64,000 bases of DNA, taken from positions 40,309-104,308 of the forward strand of contig CACBBR010000003.1 in NCBI GenBank assembly GCA_902537555.1, given 5' to 3'. The position numbers and the translations under genes are program-made. The stretch comes from an uncultured Pelagibacteraceae bacterium (GTDB lineage Bacteria; Pseudomonadota; Alphaproteobacteria; Pelagibacterales; Pelagibacteraceae). Under the pieces are notes generated by a model. The model saw only the letters and a program-made list of their open reading frames with translations. It ran no database searches and was not told the origin of the DNA. Shown one piece after another: positions 1 to 8,656 of this stretch. Each line of letters opens with the position of its first letter. Within the stretch, counting starts at the first letter, position 1.

Positions 1-527
1 TGAGATAGCTTTTTTCTAAATTCTAAACTAGTACTACCTTTATTTTTTTCTAAATCTATTACAAACTCTTTGTAATGATTTGGAGATGTTAAAACAGTTA
101 TATCATTGTAATTTTTAGCTGATGCTCTCACAAGAGCTGGACCTCCAATGTCTATGTTTTCGATAATTTCACCATGATTTTTTGTAACGTTTAATGTTTC
201 TTCAAATGGATAAAAATTAACTATTACTAAGTCAATTTCTTCATAATTGTTTTTATTAAGCTCATTTTTATGTTTTTGATTTTCTCTTTTGCTAAGAATT
301 CCGGCATATAACTTTGGATGGAGCGTTTTGACTCTGCCATCTAAAATTTCATCAGATTTTGTATATTCTGATACTTCTCTGCACTTGTAACCTAACTTTT
401 TGATCTCTTTTGATGTTCCACCTGAACTAATGATATTTATATTATATTTTTTGAGTATTTGTAAAATTAATTTAATTTCGGATTTATCCGATAAAGATAT
501 AATTGCATTTTTAATTTTTTTATTCAT
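1..527 (-). CDS. purH: Bifunctional AICAR transformylase/IMP cyclohydrolase PurH (N-terminal part)
   Basis: This catalyses the last two steps of de novo IMP synthesis in the cytoplasm. Only the first 175 codons are present; the gene runs off the left edge. They cover the N-terminal MGS-like IMP cyclohydrolase domain, with the family motifs SSGGTSKEIKKLG near residues 34-46, DGRVKTLHPKLYAGIL near 64-79, the segment VNFYPFEET near 106-114, and ENIDIGGPALVRASAKN near 124-140. The ATG at 527-525 overlaps the stop of the upstream heparinase-like gene as ATGA, which points to translational coupling. The C-terminal formyltransferase domain lies outside the window, so its integrity cannot be judged. 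Confidence 0.95.
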   Translation of the reverse strand, partial: MNKKIKNAIISLSDKSEIKLILQILKKYNINIISSGGTSKEIKKLGYKCREVSEYTKSDEILDGRVKTLHPKLYAGILSKRENQKHKNELNKNNYEEIDLVIVNFYPFEETLNVTKNHGEIIENIDIGGPALVRASAKNYNDITVLTSPNHYKEFVIDLEKNKGSTSLEFRKKLS

Positions 528-2152
528 ATCTTACTTATTTTCCATTCAATTAATTGTTCATCTTTTTGAGTTATACCTGAAATAACAATATTTTGATTTT
601 CAATATACTTGTTTTTACTACCGAAATATAGACCGGTTTCAACTCCTATCATTCCATCATTTGAAAAAAAACGCCAACCTGAATTTTCTAATTCTATTAA
701 AATAGATTTATTATCTTGTAATTTGGTTACCTTTATATTTGGAAGAAGATGAAATCTAATTTCAAAATTTGTGACTTTAAAATTTTTTTTTTTAATTAGT
801 TTTTCTTTGCCAAAAATAATATTTTTATCAGAATAAAATTCTAAACTTCGCTGATGTATCACACCATATCTTGATAAATATCCATCATGAGAGCACTTTA
901 TATTCCAATAATTATTATCATAAGTAACTTGATTATCGAATGTTTTAAATCCTCTACTAACAACAAATGGTCCTTTACCTTGTTTTTTAAAACTACAAAC
1001 AGATGAATTATCTAAAATTAATGTTGAGTGAGTAGCAGTAGATCTTGAAATTCTATTTAGTTGATGATTGTGGTCTTGAAAATAACCAGAATTAGTTATT
1101 AATTTTTCATTTTTAAAATAAAATTCAAATGATAAAGGTCCGCTTTGATAATTTTCAGAGTAATTTTTTCCTGGGTTACTACCCGTATCCATAGCAAGTA
1201 TAGCATTTTTATTTTTTAAAATCGTGTAACCAGATGTTTCAAAATTGTCATTTTTAAAATTATATCTAAAAAGACTTAAATATTTGTCAAAATCACTATT
1301 GTCAGAATTGTTGTTACCATTAAATAATAAGCTTTGTTTTAGTGATCCCCAAAAGAAAACATACGATTTTCCAAGATAAAAAATTATTTCATCTAAATAT
1401 TCTGGAATATCATTTAATGAGTCTTTAAGAAGTTCTCTAATTAATATAAAATATTTCAAGTAAAAAACCATTTGTCTTATATTTCTTGATTTTGGAAAGT
1501 AATTAATATCGAAAGAAGAATTAATAATTTTTTTAAGTAGATCTAACCCATAATCTAAATATCTTATATTTTTATAGGATATTCCAGACATAACAATAGC
1601 TGTGCATCCGATCATTTTATCATTTAAGTTTGGAGATCTGTCAATTTCATTTACTAGGTGATTTACTTGCTTACTAATTATTTCGTTAAATTTATTTTTA
1701 TAACTATTATGTGACTCATTATAAGTTATTTTAGAATTTGAAATCCAAGCAATTACTCTTTTTGAAAGGATATCTATTTCCCAACTTCTTTTTTCATAGT
1801 GTTGATTTTTTTTAATCCAGTTTTCTATGATTGATTGTGTAATTTTGTTAGAAGATTTAAGATCAATTGAAAATAACCAATAAAAACTATGAAGTTTTTT
1901 AAAATCTTTATAATTTAAATTATTATTTTCCCATATTGATTGAACATTAAAATCCTCAATTTTTTTTTTCTGTTTTTCATATTTTATTAATGAGCTGAGA
2001 ATATTTAAACTTGGTTGATAAACTAAAACATTTTCACTAACCTTTGAGATTTTTTTATCATATAAGGATGAACTTAAATAGATTTTCCTTATTTGGTTTT
2101 TAAAAATAAAATAAAATTCGTTGATAAAATTAAAAGAACTTTTTAAAAACAT
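524..2152 (-). CDS. Heparinase II/III-like protein
   Basis: A 542-residue protein. The half after about residue 300 looks like the heparinase II/III-like beta domain: GYTILKNKNAILAMDTGSNP is followed by GPLSFEFYFKNEKLITNSG and then SRSTATHSTLILDNSS. The N-terminal half is helical and would be the alpha/alpha-toroid of polysaccharide lyases. I see no signal peptide, so a secreted lyase role is unproven. From memory, alphaproteobacteria often carry such a gene directly before purH, as here, where it overlaps purH by 4 nt. It follows rpe with a 1 nt gap, so all three probably share an mRNA. Its substrate is unknown; a role in envelope glycan turnover is a guess. Confidence 0.8.
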   Translation of the reverse strand: MFLKSSFNFINEFYFIFKNQIRKIYLSSSLYDKKISKVSENVLVYQPSLNILSSLIKYEKQKKKIEDFNVQSIWENNNLNYKDFKKLHSFYWLFSIDLKSSNKITQSIIENWIKKNQHYEKRSWEIDILSKRVIAWISNSKITYNESHNSYKNKFNEIISKQVNHLVNEIDRSPNLNDKMIGCTAIVMSGISYKNIRYLDYGLDLLKKIINSSFDINYFPKSRNIRQMVFYLKYFILIRELLKDSLNDIPEYLDEIIFYLGKSYVFFWGSLKQSLLFNGNNNSDNSDFDKYLSLFRYNFKNDNFETSGYTILKNKNAILAMDTGSNPGKNYSENYQSGPLSFEFYFKNEKLITNSGYFQDHNHQLNRISRSTATHSTLILDNSSVCSFKKQGKGPFVVSRGFKTFDNQVTYDNNYWNIKCSHDGYLSRYGVIHQRSLEFYSDKNIIFGKEKLIKKKNFKVTNFEIRFHLLPNIKVTKLQDNKSILIELENSGWRFFSNDGMIGVETGLYFGSKNKYIENQNIVISGITQKDEQLIEWKISKI

Positions 2153-2153
2153 T

Positions 2154-2813
2154 TTACATTGATTTTAGTTTTTCAATATTATTTTTAATATTACCATTAT
2201 TTTCTTTAAAGATTGTAGTTCCTGACACTAAAATATCTGCTCCTGCTTCTAAAACCATTTTTGCATTACTAAAATTAATTCCTCCATCAACTTCAATGTT
2301 GAAATGATATTGGTTTTTATCTTTAATATTTTTTAACTCTTTTATTTTATCTAATACTTCAGGCATAAATTTTTGACCACCAAAACCTGGGTTAACACTC
2401 ATAACTAGTACTAAATCAATATTTTTAATTTCATCAATTATTGTTTTTATTTCAGTTTTAGGATTTAAAGAAACGCCGACTTTTTTGCCAAATTGTTTAA
2501 TTAAGTTTATTGATTCTTTTAAATTCTCAGTAGCTTCAGGGTGGATAGTGATTATGTCTGCTCCGGCTTCTGCATAATTTTCAATATATTTGTGTACAGG
2601 AGAAATCATTAGATGAACATCAAACGGAAGTTTAGTATATTTTCTTAAATTTTTTATCACAGGAGGTCCTATTGTTAGATTTGGAACAAAGTGGCCATCC
2701 ATTACGTCAACATGAATTAAATCAGCACCACCCTCCTCAAGTTTTTTTATCTCACTACCAAGCTGACTAAAATCTGCAGACAATATAGATGGAGAAATTT
2801 GAATTTTTTTCAT
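2154..2813 (-). CDS. rpe: Ribulose-phosphate 3-epimerase
   Basis: This TIM-barrel enzyme interconverts ribulose 5-phosphate and xylulose 5-phosphate in the pentose phosphate pathway. The family signatures are present: SPSILSADFSQLG near residues 7-19, ADLIHVDVMDGHFVPN near 30-45 with the metal-binding His and Asp, FDVHLMI near 64-70, VMSVNPGFGGQKF near 137-149 and EVDGGI near 174-179. The 219-residue length is normal. The start ATG sits directly against a 9-bp hairpin (2814-2838), and no Shine-Dalgarno sequence is visible. The downstream heparinase-like gene begins 1 nt after the stop. Confidence 0.96.
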   Translation of the reverse strand: MKKIQISPSILSADFSQLGSEIKKLEEGGADLIHVDVMDGHFVPNLTIGPPVIKNLRKYTKLPFDVHLMISPVHKYIENYAEAGADIITIHPEATENLKESINLIKQFGKKVGVSLNPKTEIKTIIDEIKNIDLVLVMSVNPGFGGQKFMPEVLDKIKELKNIKDKNQYHFNIEVDGGINFSNAKMVLEAGADILVSGTTIFKENNGNIKNNIEKLKSM

Positions 2814-2848
2814 TTGATACTAGAAATATTAGTATCAATTTTTTTTTT
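2814..2848 (+). terminator. Perfect 9-bp hairpin followed by T10 on the plus strand, in front of rpe
   Basis: Arms at 2814-2822 and 2830-2838 are perfect complements around a 7-nt loop, and ten T residues follow at 2839-2848 on the plus strand. In that direction it has the form of an intrinsic terminator, but the genes on both sides lie on the minus strand. It would therefore stop antisense transcripts running through rpe. Read on the minus strand, the stem ends exactly at the rpe ATG and could hamper ribosome loading. Which role applies is not decided by sequence alone. Confidence 0.55.
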
Positions 2849-2856
2849 AATTTGAA

Positions 2857-3195
2857 TTAATTTTTACCAAAAAGTCTATAAATTTCTCCTGCAATTTCAC
2901 TTTCAAGAGGAAATGAGAGCATACCCATAACAGAATATCCCATTAAATATGGCATTAAATAGAATCTAATCATATAAAAGAACCAGGCTACATACAAAGG
3001 AACGATCGGTGCAACAATAAAACTTGGTGTTATAAATCTGAAAATTTTAATAATAGGATTTGTATATTTTACAAATACTTTCATGAAAAAAAACTGTGAG
3101 TCTTCTCTTTGAAAAATATTCATTGCAGACCTTCCAATTAAAGTCCACATAACTATTCCTAAGACATAATCAATTACTAAAATGTAAATTGGCAT
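2857..3195 (-). CDS. Small YggT-like membrane protein
   Basis: A 112-residue protein with about three hydrophobic segments: residues 1-20, the mid-region around FRFITPSFIVAPIVPLYVAW, and the one containing FYMIRFYLMPYLM. I do not recognise it with certainty. The stretch KYTNPIIKIFRFITPS resembles the YggT signature seen in this same window at 12481-12771 (KLTDPILNKIRGFLPS), so it may be a diverged YggT-family member. It is isolated by a strong hairpin on each side (2814-2838 and 3211-3243), which suggests its own transcript. The function is unknown. YggT proteins are linked to osmotic tolerance or membrane assembly, but that cannot be carried over safely. Confidence 0.7.
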   Translation of the reverse strand: MPIYILVIDYVLGIVMWTLIGRSAMNIFQREDSQFFFMKVFVKYTNPIIKIFRFITPSFIVAPIVPLYVAWFFYMIRFYLMPYLMGYSVMGMLSFPLESEIAGEIYRLFGKN

Positions 3196-3210
3196 ATAAT
3201 TGAACTAGCA

Positions 3211-3243
3211 AAATATTGGGGGCTTAAAAAGCCCCCAATATTT
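3211..3243 (-). terminator. Strong intrinsic terminator after the symporter gene
   Basis: A perfect 15-bp inverted repeat has arms at 3211-3225 and 3229-3243 around an AAA loop. It contains a run of five G:C pairs plus one more, which is striking in this AT-rich genome. It lies 7 nt past the stop of the minus-strand symporter gene. T-rich sequence flanks it on the plus strand (3241-3249), and the stem itself ends in AATATTT on the minus strand, so it may work in both directions. Confidence 0.85.
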
Positions 3244-3250
3244 TTATTTA

Positions 3251-5107
3251 TTAGTGTTGTTTACCCAGAACAGTTTTGCCGCTCGGTACTCTGACTTCGT
3301 CAATCATGTCTTGAGTAGCTTTATCTGGTTCAGGTGTCATTAAACTGACAACTACCATTACCACAAAACAGACACTAGCTCCTATGATTCCAAATCTAAG
3401 ATGATCAATACCCAATATAATGTTTTCATTTGCGTTCTCTGCAAATTTTACCATATATAAGTATATTGTTCCTGATCCTAGACCAGCAATCATTCCAGCT
3501 ATAGCACCCTGTCTTGTCGCTCTTTTCCACCATACCCCAAGTACTAATGGGAAGAATAGCCCAGACATTGCAAAGTCAAATGCCCATGCGACAGCACCAA
3601 GGATAGAAGTAAGTTTCATTGATGCAACAAATGCACCAGCTGCACCAATAACCACCAATAATGCTCTGGCTACTAGTAGTCTTTTTCTTACATCTGCTTT
3701 AGGATCTATGATTTTGAAATATATATCATGAGACAAAGCATTAGCTATTGCAAGAATTAAACCATCAGCAGTTGACATTGCTGCAGCCATACCACCAGCC
3801 GCAACTAATCCAGAAATTACATAAGGTAATCCAGCAATTTCAGGAGTCGCTAGCACAACAATATCTCCTCTCATGAAAAACTCATTTAATGCTAATTTAC
3901 CATCATTATCAAAATCTTGGATGTGCATCCATTTCTGGGCATTCCAAGCTTGATACCAATCTATGCTTTGAACCTCGGCTATTGATTTTCCAATGATTCC
4001 CGTTGCTAAACTTGGGTCCATTAATGACAATTTAGACACTGTAGCTAACATAGGTGCAGAAGTATATAAAAGTGCAATAAAAAATAATGACCAAGCAACA
4101 GATTTTCTTGCAGCTTTTACACTTGGAGTCGTAAAGTATCTCATTAAAATATGAGGTAAAGATGCAGTACCTACCATCATACATATTACTAATGAAATAA
4201 ATTTCCAAGCTGCCATTGCACCATCAGGAACTCCAGCATGTGAATTGACTATGTATTTTAAACCTTTAACAGGTGAACCGTCCGCAAATGTCATTGCTGC
4301 CATTGCTTCTTTGCTGTTTTCTTTTAAACCAAATGTTGCTTCAAGTTCTCCTAACTTAGCAACTTCATCACCTAACATTAAATGTGGGAATATTCCATAG
4401 TTACCACTGCTACTAATCCAAAATACTGGAATTAAGTATGCTATTATTAGTACAATATATTGAGCAACTTGAGTCCAAGTTACAGCCCTCATACCACCTA
4501 GCATAGAACATAGTAAAATACTTACTAACCCAACCCAAACTCCTAATTCAAAAGGTATTTGAAGCGCTCTGGATGCAATAGTTCCCGTTGCATTAATTTG
4601 AGCAGTCACATATGTGAATGAAGCTAAAGCTAATACCACAACCGCACAAAATCTTGCTAGGTTTCCTCCATACCTTGTTCCAATAAAATCAGGAACAGTA
4701 TAGCATCCGAACTTTCTTAAGTAAGGTGCTAATAAAGATGATACTAATACATAACCACCAGTCCATCCAATCAAGAATGCCATGTAGGTGTATCCACCAA
4801 AATAAATACCTCCTGCCATAGCAACAAATGATGCTCCGGACATCCAGTCAGCAGCAGTCGCCATTCCATTAAATACAGTTGGAACTTGTCTTCCAGCTAC
4901 ATAATATGCATCTACTTGAACAGTTCTAGATAAATATCCAATTATTGCATAAATACATACTGTAAAAGCTACAAATAAAATACCAATAGTCTCCTTTGAT
5001 ACACCTGCATTTTCTGCAATAGCCATCAAAATGATGAATGCTAAAAAACCACCAGTGTATGTTCCGTAGATTTTAGGTAAATTTTGTATAAAGTTTCCTT
5101 TAAACAT
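3251..5107 (-). CDS. Sodium:solute symporter, VC_2705-type (acetate/monocarboxylate permease)
   Basis: An inner-membrane SSS-family symporter of 618 residues with about 13 predicted membrane spans. SSS signatures include GRQVPTVFNGMATAADWMSG near residues 73-92, YTVPDFIGTRYGG near 135-147 and YVISGLVAAGGMAAAMSTAD near 427-446. It is paired with a DUF4212 small subunit whose stop overlaps this start (TAATG), the standard arrangement of the VC_2705 subfamily. acs lies nearby on the same strand, so acetate or a similar short monocarboxylate is the likely substrate; this is inferred from context. Residues 398-409 (DFDNDGKLALNE) fit a canonical EF-hand calcium loop inside an extramembrane insertion. 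A terminator follows at 3211-3243. Confidence 0.88.
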   Translation of the reverse strand: MFKGNFIQNLPKIYGTYTGGFLAFIILMAIAENAGVSKETIGILFVAFTVCIYAIIGYLSRTVQVDAYYVAGRQVPTVFNGMATAADWMSGASFVAMAGGIYFGGYTYMAFLIGWTGGYVLVSSLLAPYLRKFGCYTVPDFIGTRYGGNLARFCAVVVLALASFTYVTAQINATGTIASRALQIPFELGVWVGLVSILLCSMLGGMRAVTWTQVAQYIVLIIAYLIPVFWISSSGNYGIFPHLMLGDEVAKLGELEATFGLKENSKEAMAAMTFADGSPVKGLKYIVNSHAGVPDGAMAAWKFISLVICMMVGTASLPHILMRYFTTPSVKAARKSVAWSLFFIALLYTSAPMLATVSKLSLMDPSLATGIIGKSIAEVQSIDWYQAWNAQKWMHIQDFDNDGKLALNEFFMRGDIVVLATPEIAGLPYVISGLVAAGGMAAAMSTADGLILAIANALSHDIYFKIIDPKADVRKRLLVARALLVVIGAAGAFVASMKLTSILGAVAWAFDFAMSGLFFPLVLGVWWKRATRQGAIAGMIAGLGSGTIYLYMVKFAENANENIILGIDHLRFGIIGASVCFVVMVVVSLMTPEPDKATQDMIDEVRVPSGKTVLGKQH

Positions 5108-5364
5108 TAATCGCCCTCCTTTTCAGTAAAGCCAAACTCAGCATCAATCTTTTCTTGCCTATTAGCAAACCAAAAAATTAACACAACGAAAGCAATAATT
5201 GACCCTTGAGCACACATATAATATGCAAGAGGATATCCTAGAAAGCTTCCTTCGTTTAAACTAGTACCAAACATGAAGACCACATAACCAAAGATAAACC
5301 AAATAGCCAATGTGATCATCATTAGCCCTCTGGTTTTATCCCAGTGCTTTTCTTTGTTTGACAT
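5107..5364 (-). CDS. DUF4212 small subunit of the sodium/solute symporter
   Basis: An 85-residue protein with two membrane helices (about residues 14-34 and 49-69) and the DUF4212 layout: a charged N-terminus, TRGLMMITLAIWFIFGYVVF, then GYPLAYYMCAQGSIIAFVVL. It is the small partner of VC_2705-type symporters, and its stop codon shares a base with the start of the large subunit. The ATG is preceded by an unusually strong GGGAGGG Shine-Dalgarno, which stands out in a genome where most genes have weak ones. That suggests high translation of the transporter. Confidence 0.88.
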   Translation of the reverse strand: MSNKEKHWDKTRGLMMITLAIWFIFGYVVFMFGTSLNEGSFLGYPLAYYMCAQGSIIAFVVLIFWFANRQEKIDAEFGFTEKEGD

Positions 5365-5370
5365 TTTTTT

Positions 5371-5380
5371 CCCTCCCTAT
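5371..5380 (-). promoter_or_regulatory. Strong ribosome binding site of the symporter operon
   Basis: On the minus strand this reads ATAGGGAGGG, ending 6 nt before the ATG at 5364. Few other genes in the window have as long a purine-rich Shine-Dalgarno match; dctP and rpsP are the other clear ones. Confidence 0.7.
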
Positions 5381-5403
5381 AGGTTAAAAATAAAACCATA
5401 CTC

Positions 5404-5461
5404 ATTTGATCAAATAATGAAAGGGTAAAAAAATGTATATTTATGAGTCATATTTGCTCAT
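5404..5461. promoter_or_regulatory. Candidate operator sites between divergent symporter operon and gene at 5492
   Basis: The 127-nt divergent intergenic region contains a perfect 12-bp palindrome, ATTTGATCAAAT, at 5404-5415. A second inverted repeat, ATGAG-N9-CTCAT, lies at 5443-5461. Such symmetric sites between divergent genes are typical places for a dimeric regulator to bind. No regulator gene is adjacent, and in AT-rich DNA short palindromes also arise by chance. Confidence 0.35.
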
Positions 5462-5491
5462 TTTAGGCCCCAAAAAACAAAATAAACGAAT

Positions 5492-6118
5492 ATGGGCATA
5501 AAATACAAACTGAAGTTGAGAGATTTGAAACTGCAATATTTTAAAGAGTATTTCAGTCCAATTTTAAAATATTTCAAAGGAAAAAAAAAAATAAATAATT
5601 ATCTAGACTTAAGAGAGTTCATTCAAAAAAAATCTGCATGGGTATCCCAAGTAACTCTTTATGGTTATTTAAAAACAAGAATGGGAGCCAAATATGTCTT
5701 GATGTTTGATGATGAAGTATTTTTAAGTTCGATTAATAAAGCAAAATGGAATATTTATATGGTGGCATTGCAAGATTTAACTTTTTACACAATTTCATAT
5801 CTTAAAATTGAAAGAAACCTTCACGATACCGAAAAAGCAAAAGAAATTTTTAATAAGATTTTAACAGATGAATTAAATAATCAAATTCCAAAAGATATAT
5901 ACGAAAAGGCAAATAATGATTTTGAGGAAAGGTACCAAAAAATTAATTGGGATAAATATTATAAATCACTTCCATTTAATCTTAGCGCTTTAGCATTATA
6001 TGAGTGGTCACCAATTGCAGAAGAATTAAAAATACTAGATAGAAAAATTGTTCTTAATTCCATGATTTTAAAATGGGAAAATATAAAAAAAGAGTTTGAA
6101 AGTATTTTAGATTTTTAA
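5492..6118 (+). CDS. Conserved alphaproteobacterial protein of unknown function
   Basis: A 208-residue soluble protein without signal peptide or clear membrane helix. Residues 43-90 contain the most family-like stretch: [38 protein letters not shown] and [18 protein letters not shown] believe related proteins occur widely in alphaproteobacteria, sometimes labelled 'esterase', but I see no GxSxG motif or catalytic triad to support that. It is transcribed away from the acetate-type symporter operon, and its 3' end overlaps the stop of acs by 4 nt in convergent orientation. The context suggests a link to acetate uptake or activation, no more. Confidence 0.75.
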   Translation: MGIKYKLKLRDLKLQYFKEYFSPILKYFKGKKKINNYLDLREFIQKKSAWVSQVTLYGYLKTRMGAKYVLMFDDEVFLSSINKAKWNIYMVALQDLTFYTISYLKIERNLHDTEKAKEIFNKILTDELNNQIPKDIYEKANNDFEERYQKINWDKYYKSLPFNLSALALYEWSPIAEELKILDRKIVLNSMILKWENIKKEFESILDF

Positions 6119-8112
6119 ATATTTTTTCTATTGTCTACTAAGCTATCGACTACAGAAGGATCTGCCAAGGTCGTTGTATCTCCCAGTTGACCATGTTCAT
6201 TAGCAGCTATTTTCCTTAAAATTCTTCTCATGATTTTACCAGATCTTGTTTTTGGAAGTCCAGGAGCAAATTGAATTAAATCAGGTGTTGCTATTGGACC
6301 AATTTGTTTTCTTACCCATAACTTTAAATCTCTCTCTAAATCAAGAGTACTTTTTTCTCCAGCATTTAAGGTAACATAACAATAAAGACCATTACCCTTT
6401 ATATCATGTGGATATCCAACTACTGCTGCCTCTGCAACTTTAGGATGAGCTACAAATGCACTCTCAATTTCAGCAGTTCCTAAATTATGTCCTGAAACAA
6501 TTATAACATCATCAACTCGTCCAGTAATCCAATAATATCCATCTTTATCTCTTCTACATCCATCTCCTGTAAAATATTTTCCATCAAATTGTGAAAAGTA
6601 TGTATCAATGAATCTTTGGTGGTCTCCATATACAGTTCTCATTTGTCCAGGCCAAGATTGTGCTATACATAATCTTCCTTGAGCTTCTCCTTTTAAAACC
6701 TTACCATCCTTATCAAGTATTTCTGGCTTAATTCCATAAAATGGTTTTGTCGCAGAGCCTGGTTTTAAATCTATCGCACCAGTCTGAGGGCTAATTAATA
6801 TTCCACCTGTCTCAGTTTGCCACCATGTATCTACAATTGGACATTTACTATCTCCAACTGTTTTAAAATACCATTCCCATGCTTCAGGATTTATTGGTTC
6901 ACCAACGGTACCTAAGAGTTTCAAAGTTTTTCTTGAGGTTTTCTTGACAGGTTTGTCACCTTCTCTCATTAAAGCTCTGATTGCAGTCGGTGCAGTATAG
7001 AAAATATTAACTTTGTATTTATCAACTATTTGCCACCATCTAGATGTATCAGGATAAGTTGGTATTCCTTCAAACATAATTGTTGTTGCACCATTAGCAA
7101 GTGGACCATAAATAATATAACTGTGTCCTGTAACCCATCCAATATCAGCAGTACACCAATAAATATCTTTTGGTTTGTAGTTAAAAATATATTGATGTGT
7201 CATTGACGCATAAACCATATATCCACCAGTTGTATGAAGAACTCCCTTTGGTTTTCCAGTCGAACCAGATGTGTAAAGAATAAATAGAGGATCTTCAGCA
7301 CTCATTTCCTCAGGTTCACATTTTGTAGAGACTTTCTTGGTCATATGATGATACCAGACATCTCTATCACTGAACCAATCAATTTTTTTAGTTCCAGTTC
7401 TTTTTACCACGATACATTTTTTAACATTTGGACAACTCTGCAGGGCTTCATCTGTAATTGATTTTAATGGAATTGTTTTGCCACCTCTTACACCCTCGTC
7501 TGCAGTAATTACATAATCTGACTCACAATCATTTATTCTGCCTGAAATACTATCTGGAGAAAAACCACCAAATATTATTGAGTGAACTGCACCTATTCTT
7601 GCACATGCTAGCATTGTATATGCAAGCTCGGGTATCATAGTCAGATAAATTGTAACTCTGTCTCCTTTTTGAACTCCTAAATTTTTTAATCCATTTGCAG
7701 CTTTGGAAACTTCTTTATGTAATTCCTTGTAGCTAATTTTTTTCTGAACTTTTGGATCATCACCAACCCAGATAATTGCAGTTTTATCAGCATTCTTTTT
7801 TAAATGTCTATCTATACAATTTGCTGATGCGTTTAATGTACCATCATAAAACCATTTAATATGAACATCATCTTTACTGTACTTTACATCTTTAATTTTT
7901 TTATAAGGTTTAATCCAATTTATTCTTTTTCCTTCTTTTTTCCAAAAGCCATCATTATCTTTTATTGAATCATTATATTTCTTTAAATATTGAGATTTAT
8001 TAACAATTGCTTTGCTTATCCAATCTTTTTGCGTTTTATAAATAGTCTCTTTAGCTTTTTTGGAAGCTATCTTTTTTTTAACTTTTTTTTTTGTTTTTTT
8101 TTTCTTAGGCAT
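6115..8112 (-). CDS. acs: Acetyl-CoA synthetase (AMP-forming)
   Basis: This activates acetate to acetyl-CoA via acetyl-AMP. The 665 residues contain the ANL-superfamily core A3 motif [19 protein letters not shown], the A5-type [10 protein letters not shown], the A8 region [18 protein letters not shown], and the C-terminal A10 motif [17 protein letters not shown]. The Lys in SGK of that motif is the residue acetylated in other Acs enzymes. The first 24 residues are a lysine-rich tail (13 Lys of 24) not found in typical Acs. No alternative start codon is available before the conserved region, so the tail seems real. It sits next to the acetate-type symporter genes. The EVE gene upstream ends 10 nt before this start. 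Confidence 0.96.
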   Translation of the reverse strand: MPKKKKTKKKVKKKIASKKAKETIYKTQKDWISKAIVNKSQYLKKYNDSIKDNDGFWKKEGKRINWIKPYKKIKDVKYSKDDVHIKWFYDGTLNASANCIDRHLKKNADKTAIIWVGDDPKVQKKISYKELHKEVSKAANGLKNLGVQKGDRVTIYLTMIPELAYTMLACARIGAVHSIIFGGFSPDSISGRINDCESDYVITADEGVRGGKTIPLKSITDEALQSCPNVKKCIVVKRTGTKKIDWFSDRDVWYHHMTKKVSTKCEPEEMSAEDPLFILYTSGSTGKPKGVLHTTGGYMVYASMTHQYIFNYKPKDIYWCTADIGWVTGHSYIIYGPLANGATTIMFEGIPTYPDTSRWWQIVDKYKVNIFYTAPTAIRALMREGDKPVKKTSRKTLKLLGTVGEPINPEAWEWYFKTVGDSKCPIVDTWWQTETGGILISPQTGAIDLKPGSATKPFYGIKPEILDKDGKVLKGEAQGRLCIAQSWPGQMRTVYGDHQRFIDTYFSQFDGKYFTGDGCRRDKDGYYWITGRVDDVIIVSGHNLGTAEIESAFVAHPKVAEAAVVGYPHDIKGNGLYCYVTLNAGEKSTLDLERDLKLWVRKQIGPIATPDLIQFAPGLPKTRSGKIMRRILRKIAANEHGQLGDTTTLADPSVVDSLVDNRKNI

Positions 8113-8122
8113 GAAATTTTTA

Positions 8123-8539
8123 TTATTTAATTCTACCCATGTTCAAAATTATTTTCCAGCTTTTAGTATCAATTGGCATAACTGAGAGTCTACTTTGTTT
8201 AATAAGTGATAAGTTCTCTAAAGCCTTTATTTTTTTGATATTTTCAAGTGTTATAGGATTTTTAAGTTTTTTTTTAAATTTAACCTTAACTGCAACAAAC
8301 CTTCTTTTTTTATCTGTTGGATCGATGAAAGCAGTTTTTATAACTTCAACAATTCCAACGATCTCTTTTCCTATATTAGAATGATAAAAAAAACAAAGAT
8401 CTCCCTTTTGCATTTTTTTTAAATTATTTGCTGCTTGATAATTTCTAACACCATCCCAATCAGCACCTTTTTCTCCAGCTTTAATTTGTTGGTCTATCGA
8501 CCAAACATCTGGTTCAGATTTCATTAACCAATATTGCAT
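8123..8539 (-). CDS. EVE domain-containing protein
   Basis: A 138-residue protein that is essentially one EVE (PUA-like) domain. It opens with [19 protein letters not shown], followed by [20 protein letters not shown] and [18 protein letters not shown], all hallmarks of the family. EVE domains bind modified bases in DNA or RNA; the ligand of the small alphaproteobacterial versions is not established. It starts immediately after the stop of the 38-codon gene at 8540, and that gene starts immediately after tsaD. The three are very likely cotranscribed, with acs possibly downstream on the same message. Confidence 0.88.
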   Translation of the reverse strand: MQYWLMKSEPDVWSIDQQIKAGEKGADWDGVRNYQAANNLKKMQKGDLCFFYHSNIGKEIVGIVEVIKTAFIDPTDKKRRFVAVKVKFKKKLKNPITLENIKKIKALENLSLIKQSRLSVMPIDTKSWKIILNMGRIK

Positions 8540-8656
8540 CTAATTTTTTTTATTCTTTTTTTCTTTTTTAAGTTTCCTTTTTTCTTTCAAAGATAACTTA
8601 GCTTTTTTCATTACACTTGCATCCTTAAACGATTTACCACTATATCTTTTTGACAT
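8540..8656 (-). CDS. Very small lysine-rich protein (38 aa), unknown
   Basis: A 38-codon frame beginning MSKRYSGKSFKDASVMKKAK and ending in a Lys/Asn-rich tail. It fits exactly between tsaD and the EVE gene: its ATG follows the tsaD stop with no gap (TAAATG), and its TAG is directly followed by the EVE start ATG. This zero-gap packing on both sides is the main evidence that it is a gene. The predicted protein is strongly basic (about 16 Lys and 2 Arg) with no membrane segment, which would suit RNA or ribosome binding. That is only a guess; I do not recognise a family. Confidence 0.68.
   Translation of the reverse strand: MSKRYSGKSFKDASVMKKAKLSLKEKRKLKKEKKNKKN

Noticed and set aside
3420..3731. 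103-codon plus-strand frame antisense to the symporter
   Set aside because: It is antisense to a conserved transporter gene and shows no family features.
5365..5491. Glycine or SAM riboswitch, known from SAR11 leaders
   Set aside because: I looked for the conserved core segments here and in the other gaps over 90 nt and found none.
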